A stretch of DNA of 64,000 nt from Halolamina litorea (lineage in GTDB: Archaea; Halobacteriota; Halobacteria; Halobacteriales; Haloferacaceae), in NCBI RefSeq assembly GCF_026616205.1, contig NZ_JANHGR010000001.1, positions 1,860,001 to 1,924,000 of the forward strand, written 5' to 3'. Position numbers and translations under genes: made by a program. Of the stretch, positions 45,092-53,528 are shown piece after piece (position 1 is the first letter of the stretch; every line of letters starts with the position of its first letter). The notes beneath the pieces are model-generated. The model was not told where the DNA came from, ran no database searches, and saw only the letters and a program-made list of their open reading frames with translations.

Positions 45092-45173
45092 CGGTGGGAC
45101 TGGGATTCGAACCCAGGAGGCTGACGCCACCGGTTTTCAAGACCGGCGCAATAGGCCACTCTGCCATCCCACC
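45092..45173 (-). tRNA. tRNA-Ser (TGA)
   Basis: Cloverleaf on the minus strand: acceptor GGTGGGA with TCCCACC plus discriminator G, anticodon loop CTTGAAA with anticodon TGA, long variable arm typical of Ser, and T arm CTGGGTTCGAATCCCAG. It is 82 bases with no intron. Confidence 0.95.
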
Positions 45174-45226
45174 GCTACGCCCGCACCTACTTGCCGGGGT
45201 GGGTTGAAGCTACCGCTCTGTGGCGA

Positions 45227-45976
45227 TCAGTCGTTCCGGACCAGCCCCTCCTCGCCGTCGACGATCAGGCTGAACTCCTCGATCAGCGCGGCGGTGAACT
45301 GCGGGACGACACGGCCGGCGGCGACGCGGGCGCGGACCTCTGCGACCACGCTCGCGAGGTCGTCGCCGGTCCGGACGGTCGGTTGGGTCGGGATGAACTC
45401 GGTGTCGTGGCCGGCGCCGCGGGCCAGTTCTGCGAGCGTGTTGAGTACGGGTGGGGCCATCGCGTCGGTGAAGTCGACGGTGTCGGTGAAGCCGGCGAAG
45501 TACACCGAGCCACCGGCGCCCGGGCCGAGGACGACCTCGTTGCTCCGGAGCTTCATCGCCGAGGAGTCGATCCCCGTCCGGGTGATGAATGGGGTGTTCC
45601 CGGGCAGCACCACGACCGATCCTGCCTCCTCGTCGCGCAGCAGGTGCGTGACCGTGTTCCCGACGCGGGCACTCGGGGTGGAGCCGACCTGGGGCTCGAA
45701 GCGAACGCTCCCAACGTCCTCGACGGCGTCGGCGGCGAGGGCGCGGACCTCGGCCTCGGGCGACACGCCAGTGCGGTGTTCCTCCGCGAGCAGGTCGTCG
45801 GGGAGGTAGTTCACCAGCAGGCTCGCCCCGGATCGCTCGACGGCCCGCATGGCGTCCTTGTCCATCGCGGCAGCGAGTTCGGCGACCTCGCCTTCGTTCA
45901 GCGGGCTGGTCGCCGGGAGTTCGGGGAAGCGGACGCCGGGACGTGGGGGGTGAGCCAACAGGGCGACGACTGTCAT
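45227..45976 (-). CDS. DUF2064-like putative glycosyltransferase/nucleotidyltransferase
   Basis: A 249-residue soluble protein. It opens MTVVALLAHPPRPG and has AVERSGASLLVNYLP, KLRSNEVVLGPGAGGSVYFAGFT, which resembles the GT-A-like DUF2064 fold in which Gly-Pro and Asp residues bind a nucleotide sugar. In this copy the acidic metal-binding motif is poorly conserved. Haloarchaea carry it widely; substrate unknown. Confidence 0.6.
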   Translation of the reverse strand: MTVVALLAHPPRPGVRFPELPATSPLNEGEVAELAAAMDKDAMRAVERSGASLLVNYLPDDLLAEEHRTGVSPEAEVRALAADAVEDVGSVRFEPQVGSTPSARVGNTVTHLLRDEEAGSVVVLPGNTPFITRTGIDSSAMKLRSNEVVLGPGAGGSVYFAGFTDTVDFTDAMAPPVLNTLAELARGAGHDTEFIPTQPTVRTGDDLASVVAEVRARVAAGRVVPQFTAALIEEFSLIVDGEEGLVRND

Positions 45977-46114
45977 CGTCGACCATCGGCCCGCGGCGCG
46001 CTTGAATCCGGCGAGTCGGGCTTGGCGGGTCGGTGGGTCCGAGTCGATCGGCCCGGGTCGTGCCCGCGCCGTCCGAGCGCCGCGCTTAAGCGCCGCCCGC
46101 CCGACCGCTCGGGT

Positions 46115-46318
46115 ATGTTCGGCTCCCGCACCGCGCTCCTCGTCGCCGGCGTCGTCTCCGCGATCTCTCTCGGCGGGCTGGCGACGTTCCTCCGACTGCT
46201 CCCCGACTCGACGTCGATGGTCCCGAGCGCGGCGACGTTCGCACTCGTCGTGGCCACCGTCGCGGTCGGCGTCGTCGTCGGCAGCCGGGGCGTCCCGGAC
46301 GAGACGAGCTACTGGTAG
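46115..46318 (+). CDS. Small two-helix membrane protein
   Basis: A 67-residue protein with helices at about 6-28 and 36-57 and a short Tyr-Trp C-terminus. A TATA-like CGCTTAAGCG at 46083-46092 lies about 28 bases before ATG 46115. It converges directly with the next gene. Family not recognised. Confidence 0.6.
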   Translation: MFGSRTALLVAGVVSAISLGGLATFLRLLPDSTSMVPSAATFALVVATVAVGVVVGSRGVPDETSYW

Positions 46319-46564
46319 TCACTCCTCCCGATCGAGCCCGTAGTCGGCAGGGTCGTACGCGTCGGTGACGCTGAGAAGGATCAACACCAGCGACGACGCG
46401 ATGACGAGCCAGTAGGCGTCGACGCGGAGCGGCCCGAGCACCACGTCGTGCGTCCCCGGTTCGCCGAGAACGACCGCCGCGAGGAGCATGCCGATGCCGA
46501 CGACCGGGTAGTGGTAGTGGTGGAACCGAGTCAAGCGCGCGAGCCAGTCACCCACGGCGCTCAC
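46319..46564 (-). CDS. Small membrane protein coupled to uracil-DNA glycosylase
   Basis: An 81-residue protein: amphipathic start, helix at about 20-35, helix at about 45-66, and an acidic end. It starts at GTG 46564, overlapping the glycosylase stop (GTGA), so it is translated from the same message. Not known to act in repair. Confidence 0.68.
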   Translation of the reverse strand: MSAVGDWLARLTRFHHYHYPVVGIGMLLAAVVLGEPGTHDVVLGPLRVDAYWLVIASSLVLILLSVTDAYDPADYGLDREE

Positions 46565-47196
46565 CGGCTCCGGCGGCCCTTCGTCTGGCGGTAGTCCCGC
46601 GGGAAGACGTTCTCCGTCAGGTGTTCGACGAACGCGGTCTCCTGTTCGTCAGTCTGTTCCTCAGGGAGAAGCATCGGCACCAGTTCGAACCCGCGACCGC
46701 GCACCGTCGTCGCGTGTTCGTCGGCGGCGTCGAAGCTCTCTGGGGCACGGGTAGTGTACTCGATGGCCAACTCCCGGAGGGCTCTGGTGCCGACCGGGAC
46801 GATGATCTCGGGGTTGATCATCCGCAGTTCGGCGTTGAGGAACGGCTCGCAGGTGCGCACTTCCTCGTCGGTCGCGTCCCGGTCGGGGTGGCGACAGCGC
46901 GAGAGGTAGGTCAGATAGACGTTCTGGAGGTCGGGCTCCGGCGAATCGGCCGGCGAACGCGAGAAGCCGAGTTCGCCGAGGATGCGCTGAACGCGCTCAC
47001 CCGCCGGGTCGCCGGTGAAGGGGACGCCGGTCGCTTCGGCGCCCGCCGAGGGACCCTCGCCGACGAAGACGAACTCCGCGCCCGCGTCGCCGTAGCCGTG
47101 GACGACGCGCTCGCGGCAGTCGGCCAGCGCCGGACAGTTCCGGCAGTCCTCGTCCATGTTGAACGGGTTGGTGAGCGTCTCTTGGTGCGCGGTCAC
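46561..47196 (-). CDS. Family 4/5-type uracil-DNA glycosylase with iron-sulfur cysteines
   Basis: A 211-residue DNA repair enzyme that removes uracil. Cysteines for a 4Fe-4S cluster: Cys18, Cys21 and Cys27 near the N-terminus, plus Cys near 102 and 117 (SRCRHP, RTCEPF). VFVGEGPSAGAEATGVPFTGDPAGE is the nucleotide-binding and catalytic loop of family 4/5; NVYLTYLSRCRHP follows. The second active-site motif is near ALRELAI. Starts at GTG 47196. The GEGPSAGAE loop differs from the GExPG of family 4, so exact class is uncertain. Confidence 0.82.
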   Translation of the reverse strand: MTAHQETLTNPFNMDEDCRNCPALADCRERVVHGYGDAGAEFVFVGEGPSAGAEATGVPFTGDPAGERVQRILGELGFSRSPADSPEPDLQNVYLTYLSRCRHPDRDATDEEVRTCEPFLNAELRMINPEIIVPVGTRALRELAIEYTTRAPESFDAADEHATTVRGRGFELVPMLLPEEQTDEQETAFVEHLTENVFPRDYRQTKGRRSR

Positions 47197-47240
47197 GGTT
47201 GCCGAAAGGTGGGTGTCGGCGAGGAAAACGGTTCGGGTCG

Positions 47241-47552
47241 CTACTCGTCGCGGCCGCGGTTCAGCCCGCCCTGGGCCTTGATGTCCATGATGTGGCGCAT
47301 GTTCAGGTAGATCTCCGCGGGCGAGGTCTCCTCGCCTTCCTTGTAGAGGTCAGAGACCCGGTAGAGGAACGCCGAGACCTGCGACGCCTCCGAGGAGTCG
47401 TCGCGGGCACGGACCTCCTCGGCGACCTCGCGGAGCAGTTCGCGCTTCTCGGCGTCCTCGGGGAACGTCGAGTCGCTGTCGGGTGCCATCTGCCAGTCCG
47501 GTTCGTCCCCGGCGCTCGACCCGTCGCCGCCCTCGTCGTCCTCACCGGCCAT
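47241..47552 (-). CDS. Conserved small acidic protein overlapping mrp
   Basis: A 103-residue protein: the first 40 residues are Asp/Glu/Gly/Ser-rich, then a helical part EKRELLREVAEEVRARDD ... AEIYLNMRHIMDIKAQGGLNRGRDE. ATG 47552 lies inside the end of mrp (11-base overlap); GTG 47564 is possible. Coupling with Mrp suggests a related role, otherwise unknown. Confidence 0.7.
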   Translation of the reverse strand: MAGEDDEGGDGSSAGDEPDWQMAPDSDSTFPEDAEKRELLREVAEEVRARDDSSEASQVSAFLYRVSDLYKEGEETSPAEIYLNMRHIMDIKAQGGLNRGRDE

Positions 47553-48585
47553 GCTGCTGGACACCCTGTCGGCGGATCACGCCGATGTTGTTGGCGACGT
47601 TCTCGGTCAGCACGCGGAACGCGTCGGCCGTCTCGCCCTCCGTGAGTACGACCGGCTTCCCCTCGTCGCCGCCGGCGCGGATCTCGGGGTCGAGCGGAAC
47701 GCCGCCGAGGAAGGGGAGGTCGCTCTCGTCGGCGAGTTCGCGGCCGCCGCCCTCGCCGAATATCTCGTGTTGGCTCCCGCAGTCCGGACAGCGGAACGAG
47801 GACATGTTCTCGGCGATGCCAAGCACCGGCGTCTCGTGTTTGCCGAACATCCGCAGCCCCTTTCGGGCGTCGTCGACGGCGACGCCCTGCGGCGTCGTGA
47901 CGATGACGGAGCCGGTGAGCGGGAGCGTCTGGAGGATAGTCAGCTGGGTGTCGCCCGTCCCCGGCGGGAGGTCGAGCACCATGTAGTCGAGTTCGCCCCA
48001 CTCCACGTCCTCGACCAACTGGGTCAGGAGCTTGTGGACCATCGGGCCACGCCAGATGACGGGGTCGTCCTCGCCGGAGAGGAACGCCATCGACATCAGC
48101 TTCACGCCGAACTTCTCCGGCGGGATGATGGTGTCCTGCTCGGTGGCCCGTGGCGCCTCGTCGGCGTCGAGCATCCGGGGGACGTTCGGCCCGTACACGT
48201 CGGCGTCGAACAGGCCGACGCGGGCGCCCAGCTTCGAGAGCCCGGCGGCGATGTTGACCGCCATCGTCGACTTCCCGACACCGCCCTTCCCGGAGGCGAC
48301 GGCGATGATGTTCTTCACGCCCGGAAGGACCTGGTCCTCCTCGGCGGTGTCGTTGGGGATGTTGGCCGAGAGGTCGACCTCCAGGCCGGCGTCGTTGAGC
48401 GTCTCCCGGACCTCGGCGGCGATGGCCGACTCGTGGGGGGCGTAGGGTGCCCCCAGCGCGAGCGAGACCCGAGCGGTCCCGTCCTCGACCTCGATCGCGT
48501 TGACCAGTCCGAGCGAGACGAGGTCGTCGCCCAACGCCGGGTCCTCGACCTCCGCGAGCAGGTCGCGTACGGCGGCTTCGTCCAT
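47542..48585 (-). CDS. mrp: Mrp/NBP35-type iron-sulfur cluster carrier ATPase
   Basis: A 347-residue protein. Residues 1-85 are a MIP18/DUF59 domain; the ATPase follows, with a deviant Walker A GKGGVGKST (99-107), DADVYGPNVP and DLPPGTGDTQL. Cys266 and Cys269 (CPDC) bind a bridging 4Fe-4S cluster in the homodimer. It delivers clusters to apoproteins, possibly including MoaA next door and the glycosylase downstream. A TATA-like CTTCAAAAC (minus strand) is near 48617. Confidence 0.93.
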   Translation of the reverse strand: MDEAAVRDLLAEVEDPALGDDLVSLGLVNAIEVEDGTARVSLALGAPYAPHESAIAAEVRETLNDAGLEVDLSANIPNDTAEEDQVLPGVKNIIAVASGKGGVGKSTMAVNIAAGLSKLGARVGLFDADVYGPNVPRMLDADEAPRATEQDTIIPPEKFGVKLMSMAFLSGEDDPVIWRGPMVHKLLTQLVEDVEWGELDYMVLDLPPGTGDTQLTILQTLPLTGSVIVTTPQGVAVDDARKGLRMFGKHETPVLGIAENMSSFRCPDCGSQHEIFGEGGGRELADESDLPFLGGVPLDPEIRAGGDEGKPVVLTEGETADAFRVLTENVANNIGVIRRQGVQQHGR

Positions 48586-48725
48586 AGCTTACGGAGACGC
48601 GTTTCGCTAATAGGGGTTTTGAAGGCGCGATAGAGCGGGGCTGCCTTCGGGAGTCACTCCGTCCCAGTCCCGCCGGGCGTCGGCACCGGCACGGCCGGGG
48701 AACTGGAAAAGTCGGACGGCCGACC

Positions 48726-48747
48726 GATATGCCCTTGTCGACATATC
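48726..48747. promoter_or_regulatory. Inverted repeat GATATG-n10-CATATC upstream of moaA
   Basis: Exact 6-bp arms with a 10-base centre, about 80 bases before the moaA ATG and between the divergent mrp and moaA genes. It is a candidate operator. Confidence 0.4.
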
Positions 48748-48750
48748 CAA

Positions 48751-48770
48751 CGAAACCGTATTCGGTTTCG
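48751..48770. promoter_or_regulatory. Palindrome CGAAACCG-tatt-CGGTTTCG upstream of moaA
   Basis: A perfect 8-bp inverted repeat with a TATT centre lying 20-40 bases upstream of the moaA TATA box, where an activator or repressor would bind. It is adjacent to another inverted repeat. Confidence 0.5.
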
Positions 48771-48790
48771 TGTTGCGGTAGTTGTACCCG

Positions 48791-48800
48791 CCAATTTAAG
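48791..48800 (+). promoter_or_regulatory. TATA box of moaA
   Basis: CCAATTTAAG is centred about 30 bases before ATG 48826; leaderless. Confidence 0.6.
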
Positions 48801-48825
48801 CCCATCCGGTCACTTTACACTGGAA

Positions 48826-49860
48826 ATGACGCTCTCGGACGACTTCGGCCGCGAGGTAACTGGCGTCCGGGTCTCCCTCACCGACCGGTGCAACTTCGAC
48901 TGCGTGTACTGTCACAACGAGGGGCTCGGCGACACCCGTGGCCCGATGGAGCCCGGCGACGACGAGATGGACACCGACGACGTGGTGCGCTTTTTGGAGG
49001 TCGTCTCGGAGTACGGCGTCGACTCCGTGAAGCTCACCGGCGGCGAACCGATGCTCCGACAGGACTTAGAGGAGATCATCCGCCGAACCCCGGACTCGAT
49101 GGAGGTGTCGATGACCACCAACGGGACGTTCCTCCCCGGGCGCGCCGAGGACCTGAAGGAAACCGGGCTCGACCGCGTGAACGTCTCACAGGACGCCCTC
49201 GACCCCGACGAGTTCGCCGAGATCACGAAGTCCGGCGCCTACGACAAGGTGATGGAGGGCGTGCAGGCCGCCGTCGACGCCGGGCTGGCGCCGGTGAAGC
49301 TCAACATGGTCGTCTTCGAGCACACCGCGGGCTACGTCGAGGGCATGGTCGAGCACGTCGCCGAGAACGAGGGGCTCCAGCTCCAGCTGATCGAGTACAT
49401 GCCCGAACTGACCGGGAAACCGGAGTGGAACATCGACATCCAGCGCGTCCACGACTGGCTCGCGGACATCGCCGAGCACGTCGAACACCGCGAGATGCAC
49501 GACCGCAAGCGCTACTACGTCAACCCCGAGGCCGCCGAGTCCGTCGCTGCCACGCCCGAGCCCGCCGACATCGAGGAGTTCCAGGGCGGGATGGTCGAGA
49601 TCGTCGACCCCGTCGAGAACGCCGACTTCTGTGCCAACTGCGGCCGGGTCCGCGTGACCCACGAGGGCTACCTCAAGGGCTGTCTCAACCGCAACGACGA
49701 CCTGAAGTCGATGGGGGAGATGAGCCGCGAGGAGATCGCCGAAGCGTTCGAGGAAGTCGTCGCCGAACGGGTGCCCTACTACGGCGAGTACCTCGTGGAG
49801 AACGAGCGCGGCGAGTACGAGATCAACGACGAGTACATCTCGACCGGCACCGCGGACTGA
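48826..49860 (+). CDS. moaA: GTP 3',8-cyclase MoaA
   Basis: A 344-residue radical-SAM enzyme that begins molybdenum cofactor synthesis. The SAM cluster cysteines are Cys22, Cys26 and Cys29 (RCNFDCVYC); the C-terminal substrate-binding cluster uses Cys269, Cys272 and Cys286. TGGEP (71-75) contacts SAM. The usual C-terminal Gly-Gly is absent (it ends TGTAD). The leaderless promoter and two upstream inverted repeats suggest regulation. Confidence 0.93.
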   Translation: MTLSDDFGREVTGVRVSLTDRCNFDCVYCHNEGLGDTRGPMEPGDDEMDTDDVVRFLEVVSEYGVDSVKLTGGEPMLRQDLEEIIRRTPDSMEVSMTTNGTFLPGRAEDLKETGLDRVNVSQDALDPDEFAEITKSGAYDKVMEGVQAAVDAGLAPVKLNMVVFEHTAGYVEGMVEHVAENEGLQLQLIEYMPELTGKPEWNIDIQRVHDWLADIAEHVEHREMHDRKRYYVNPEAAESVAATPEPADIEEFQGGMVEIVDPVENADFCANCGRVRVTHEGYLKGCLNRNDDLKSMGEMSREEIAEAFEEVVAERVPYYGEYLVENERGEYEINDEYISTGTAD

Positions 49861-49863
49861 GGC

Positions 49864-51402
49864 TCACCGACCCGGTACCAACTCACCGTACCGCTCGACC
49901 AACGTTGACGCCAGCCGGCGCTCCACCGGCGTGAACCCCAGCAGCTTCATCGTCGCCGCGAACACGGCCAGCCCCAGCAGCGTCCCCACGACGGCGCCGA
50001 CGACGCCCGGCGCGAGCACGTAGGCGCCGAGCGCGACGGCGGCGTAGGGTACCGCCGCGATGAGGGGGTAGCTGTGCCGCTTCGTGAACGGCTGGAGCCC
50101 TTCGAGGTGGTAGAGCACCGCCACCTCGATCCCGTTGTTGAGCGTGAGCATCAGCAGGTAGGTCCAGACCACGCCCGCGAGACCGTACTGGACCGTGAGC
50201 GGGACGGCGACGGCCGCGAGCACCGTGGTGATCACGACGTTGGTCACGAGCAGCGCCTGCTGGTGGTCGGTCATGCGCAGGAGGATCCCCACGCTACCGG
50301 CGGCACACGCCGCGATCTGGGCGAACACGAAGAGAGTCAACAGCGGCGCGTACTCGGTGAACGTCGGGCCGAAGGCCGCCATCACCGTCTCCCGATAAAC
50401 GACGACCGGCACCGCGGCGGCGACGACGCCGACGAGGACGAGGCGGCTGGTGACGTGGTAGAGCCGCGAGAGGGCGTCCTCGTGGCCCTCCTCGTTGAGC
50501 GCGGCGGCGACCGGCGGGATGAACTGGTTGATCGCCATCAGCGGCAGCCGGACGAGTTGGGAGACCAGCACGCCGACCGAGAACACGCCGCCGGCGACGC
50601 CCGAGAGGAAGACGGCGATCAGGGGGTAGAACCCCAGTCGCTGGGTCGTGGTGGCGATCCCGCCGAGGAACAGCGGGACGGTGTAGCCGAGGTAGCGCCG
50701 TCGGAGCGCCGCGAGCCCCTCCCCGCGGATTCGCGGGCGGAAGCCACGGGCGCGGACGATCCAGACCGCGGCGCCGACGCCGGTGAGCCCCATCACCGCC
50801 AGCACGCCGCCGGCGACGAACGCGATATCGCCGACGACGAACGCGCCGACGGCGCCCACGGCCAACTGGGCGGCTGGGTAGAGCAGCCGCAGCGTGAGGT
50901 TCAGCGGGGCGACCTCCTCGATCCCGCGGAGCACCTCGGTGACGGTAAACAGCCAGACGCTCGCCGGCATCCCCAGCGCGAACACGCGGAGCAGCGTCTC
51001 GAAGCGCTGGCTCTGGTCGGCGAAGGCGGTGATCCGCGGTGCGAGAAGGAACAAGCCCGCTCCGAAGACGGTGGCGACGCCGAGCAACAGCAGCGCGGCG
51101 AAGGTGGCGAGGGCGTCGCGTTCCTCCTGATCGGCGGTCGGGAGGAAGCGGCTCAGCCCGTTCCGGAAGCCGAGGACGATCCGCGAGAGGAACCGTTGGG
51201 TGCGGCGCGCGAGCGCGAACAGGCCGTAGGGTGCGGCGCCGAGCCCGTTGGTCAGCGCGGCGGTGAAGGCGACGGTGAGGGCACGCTGGAGCAGGATGCT
51301 CGGCACCGAGACGGCGGCGCCGTGGGCGACGCGCTCCAGCGCGTCGTCGAGCCGACGAGTCACCTCGTCGACGGCTTCGCCCTCGGGCGGATCGTCGGAC
51401 AC
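49864..51402 (-). CDS. Polysaccharide flippase (Wzx/MOP superfamily)
   Basis: A 512-residue membrane protein with about 14 helices, of the RfbX/oligosaccharide flippase group that moves lipid-linked sugars across the membrane, probably for S-layer glycosylation or exopolysaccharide. Signatures are LTNGLGAAPYGLFALARR near the N-terminus, LRRRYLGYTVPLFLGGIATT, and GHEDALSRLYHVTSRL. It starts at GTG 51402, about 28 bases after a TATA-like box; longer frames upstream lack coding character. No glycosyltransferases adjoin it. Confidence 0.84.
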   Translation of the reverse strand: MSDDPPEGEAVDEVTRRLDDALERVAHGAAVSVPSILLQRALTVAFTAALTNGLGAAPYGLFALARRTQRFLSRIVLGFRNGLSRFLPTADQEERDALATFAALLLLGVATVFGAGLFLLAPRITAFADQSQRFETLLRVFALGMPASVWLFTVTEVLRGIEEVAPLNLTLRLLYPAAQLAVGAVGAFVVGDIAFVAGGVLAVMGLTGVGAAVWIVRARGFRPRIRGEGLAALRRRYLGYTVPLFLGGIATTTQRLGFYPLIAVFLSGVAGGVFSVGVLVSQLVRLPLMAINQFIPPVAAALNEEGHEDALSRLYHVTSRLVLVGVVAAAVPVVVYRETVMAAFGPTFTEYAPLLTLFVFAQIAACAAGSVGILLRMTDHQQALLVTNVVITTVLAAVAVPLTVQYGLAGVVWTYLLMLTLNNGIEVAVLYHLEGLQPFTKRHSYPLIAAVPYAAVALGAYVLAPGVVGAVVGTLLGLAVFAATMKLLGFTPVERRLASTLVERYGELVPGR

Positions 51403-51423
51403 GTCGCCGGCTACCCGGAACGC

Positions 51424-51433
51424 GTGAATAAGC
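51424..51433 (-). promoter_or_regulatory. TATA-like box of the flippase gene
   Basis: The minus strand reads GCTTATTCAC, about 28 bases before GTG 51402, and supports that start. Confidence 0.5.
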
Positions 51434-51601
51434 CCGGCGGTCCGTCGTCGCCGGCCAAGGCTTCGCTTGCCAGTTCGCCGTCGACGTGGGTGGGCATGAG
51501 CGTCGATGCCGCGCGGGGGCGGGTAACACCATCTCTCGGGTACCGATGGGGGAGAATGACGGCGAGGGTAGCTTGATGGGCGCCCGCGGCGACTGGTCGG
51601 T

Positions 51602-51865
51602 ATGAGCGACGCCTGTGAGTTCCTGGAGCGACGGTCCGTCGGCGACGATGGGGAGTCGTTCGAGCACGAGCGACCGTACTGCACCGCCGTCGAGGCGTTC
51701 GTCCAGCCGATGCGGGCCGACATCTGTGCGAAACGGTACGGCCTCGACCCGGAGACCGACTGCGAACACTACCGCGAGGCGAAGGGCCTGGGGTCGGTGA
51801 CGGGGCTCGACGGCGACGCCGTGGACGACGGGGCGTCGACGCCGACGGGGGGTGACGAGTCGTGA
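51602..51865 (+). CDS. Small cysteine-rich protein coupled to a beta-keto acid cleavage enzyme
   Basis: An 87-residue protein with Cys5, Cys27, Cys42 and Cys54 (ACEFL, YCTAVEAF, DICAKRYGL, DCEHYREAKG), spacing compatible with one metal or Fe-S site. The C-terminus is low-complexity. The stop overlaps the GTG start of the following gene. No function known; widespread in haloarchaea as I recall. Confidence 0.65.
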   Translation: MSDACEFLERRSVGDDGESFEHERPYCTAVEAFVQPMRADICAKRYGLDPETDCEHYREAKGLGSVTGLDGDAVDDGASTPTGGDES

Positions 51866-52698
51866 GCTACAACGACTACCGCGCGGGTAAGCCGCTGATC
51901 GTCACCGCGGCGCTGACCGGCGGCGTCCACGGGAAGGAGTCGAACCCGAACGTTCCCGAGACCCCCTCGGAGGTTGCCGAGGCCGCGGCGGCCGCCGAAG
52001 ACGCCGGTGCGAGCATCCTCCACCTGCACGCCCGCGAGGACTCCGGGGAGCGCGCGTTCTCGACCGAGCGGTTCCAGGAACTCACTGACGCGGTTCGGGA
52101 GGCGACTGACGACGTGATCATCCAGCACTCGACCGGCGGAACCGCGGCGTCCGACGCGCTCCGGGCCGAACCGCTCCGGACCGACCCCGCCCCCGAGATG
52201 GCGTCGCTGGATATGGGGCCGCTGAATCGCTACCAGCACCTCACCAGCGAGAACACCCGAGCGCTGGTCGACGCACTCCACGAGGAGATGCAGGCCCGCG
52301 GGATCAAGCCCGAACTGGAGGTGTTCAACGGCGGTCACGTCAACGAGGCGCTGCGGATCTGGGACGACCTCGACACGCCGCCGTACGTGAACCTCGTCTT
52401 CGGCGGCGGGACGACGACGATTCCCTCGCCGCGCAATCTGCTCAACATGGTGGCGGACCTCCCCGACGGCACGGAGTTCAACGTCCTCGCGTTCGGCCCG
52501 CACCAACTCCCGCTGACGACGATGGGGATCATCATGGGCGGGCACGTCCGCGTGGGGCTGGAGGACAACCTCTACTACCGGAAAGGCGAGCCGGCGACGA
52601 GCAACGCCCAGTTGGTCGAGCGGACGGTCCGCATCGCCGAGGAACTCGGTCGCCCCGTGGCGTCGACGGCCGAGGCACGGGAGATACTGGAGTTGTAG
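51862..52698 (+). CDS. BKACE family (DUF849) beta-keto acid cleavage enzyme
   Basis: A 278-residue TIM-barrel enzyme. Zn ligands His54 and His56 are in HLHARE; the C-terminal GGHVRVGLEDNLYY is diagnostic. The family condenses a beta-keto acid with acetyl-CoA to give acetoacetate and a CoA ester (first shown for Kce in lysine fermentation). The substrate cannot be read from sequence. GTG 51862 overlaps the small Cys-rich gene. Confidence 0.9.
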   Translation: MSYNDYRAGKPLIVTAALTGGVHGKESNPNVPETPSEVAEAAAAAEDAGASILHLHAREDSGERAFSTERFQELTDAVREATDDVIIQHSTGGTAASDALRAEPLRTDPAPEMASLDMGPLNRYQHLTSENTRALVDALHEEMQARGIKPELEVFNGGHVNEALRIWDDLDTPPYVNLVFGGGTTTIPSPRNLLNMVADLPDGTEFNVLAFGPHQLPLTTMGIIMGGHVRVGLEDNLYYRKGEPATSNAQLVERTVRIAEELGRPVASTAEAREILEL

Positions 52699-52814
52699 GC
52701 GTCGGCGGCGACGATCGGGGCGCCGTGACCGTGGGCGGGGGCGACGACGGCGACCCCACGAGGTCGGCGCCCTCCCCGGTGTTTCCCTCTCACACACCCA
52801 CCCCCGTTCCGTGA

Positions 52815-52824
52815 TGTTTAAGTA
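52815..52824 (+). promoter_or_regulatory. Probable promoter of tRNA-Ser and the alpha operon
   Basis: TGTTTAAGTA lies about 90 bases before the mature tRNA-Ser 5' end; the leader would be removed by tRNA processing, releasing the ribosomal message. Confidence 0.45.
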
Positions 52825-52908
52825 CGTAGTGCCGGAAGCGATGAGTGTAGTGAACTGTAGGGGCGCCGGGTCCCGAGTCCGACGACGGGCGACGATACCA
52901 GCACGCGG

Positions 52909-52993
52909 GTTGCGGTAGCCTAGCCTGGCCCAAGGCGCAGGGTTGCTAACTCTGTGGCGCACAGCCTCCGGGGTTCAAATCCCCGCCGCAACG
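52909..52993 (+). tRNA. tRNA-Ser (GCT)
   Basis: Cloverleaf: acceptor GTTGCGG with CCGCAAC plus discriminator G, anticodon loop TTGCTAA with anticodon GCT, long variable arm, T arm CGGGGTTCAAATCCCCG. It is 85 bases, no intron, and lies 23 bases before uS13 on the same strand. Confidence 0.95.
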
Positions 52994-53015
52994 CTCGCAC
53001 CGACACCAACCAGAT

Positions 53016-53528
53016 ATGAGTGCAGAAGAACCAGCGGACGGCGAGACGGAGGACGAAGACCTCCAGTATTTCGTCCGGATCGGGCAGACCGACCTGGACG
53101 GGACCAAATCCGTCGAGCGGTCCCTCAGTGAACTCAAAGGAATCGGCAAGCGCATGGCGCGCATCGTCGCCGACAAGGCCGACGTAGATCGGCAGGCGAC
53201 GTTCGGGCGTCTCGACGACGACGACATCGAGAGTGTCGTCGACGTCGTCGAGAACCTCGAGAGCTACATCCCGACGTGGATGGCCAACCGGCAGAACGAC
53301 TTCTTCACCGGCGATACCACCCACGTGACCGGGAGTGACCTCGAGGAGTCCCGGCGCCACGACATCAACCGAATGCAGATGATCAGCTCCTACAAGGGCG
53401 TCCGCCACGAGCGCGGGAAGAAGGTCCGCGGACAGCGGACCAAGTCCACGGGTCGAACCGAGGGGACCATCGGGGTCAACATCGAGGAGATCCGCGAGGA
53501 GATGGAAGAAGACGCTGGTGAGGAATAA
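53016..53528 (+). CDS. rps13: Small-subunit ribosomal protein uS13
   Basis: A 170-residue 30S-head protein. Helix-two-turn-helix region [17 protein letters not shown] and the C-terminal [24 protein letters not shown] (read in parts) are diagnostic. Acidic ends are typical of the clade. Its stop shares one base with uS4. First protein gene of the alpha operon. Confidence 0.97.
   Translation: MSAEEPADGETEDEDLQYFVRIGQTDLDGTKSVERSLSELKGIGKRMARIVADKADVDRQATFGRLDDDDIESVVDVVENLESYIPTWMANRQNDFFTGDTTHVTGSDLEESRRHDINRMQMISSYKGVRHERGKKVRGQRTKSTGRTEGTIGVNIEEIREEMEEDAGEE

Noticed and set aside
50074-51576. 500-codon plus-strand frame opposite the flippase gene
   Set aside because: Composition (Glu/Asp/Gly/Arg) is that of an antisense frame; the minus strand shows 14 membrane helices.
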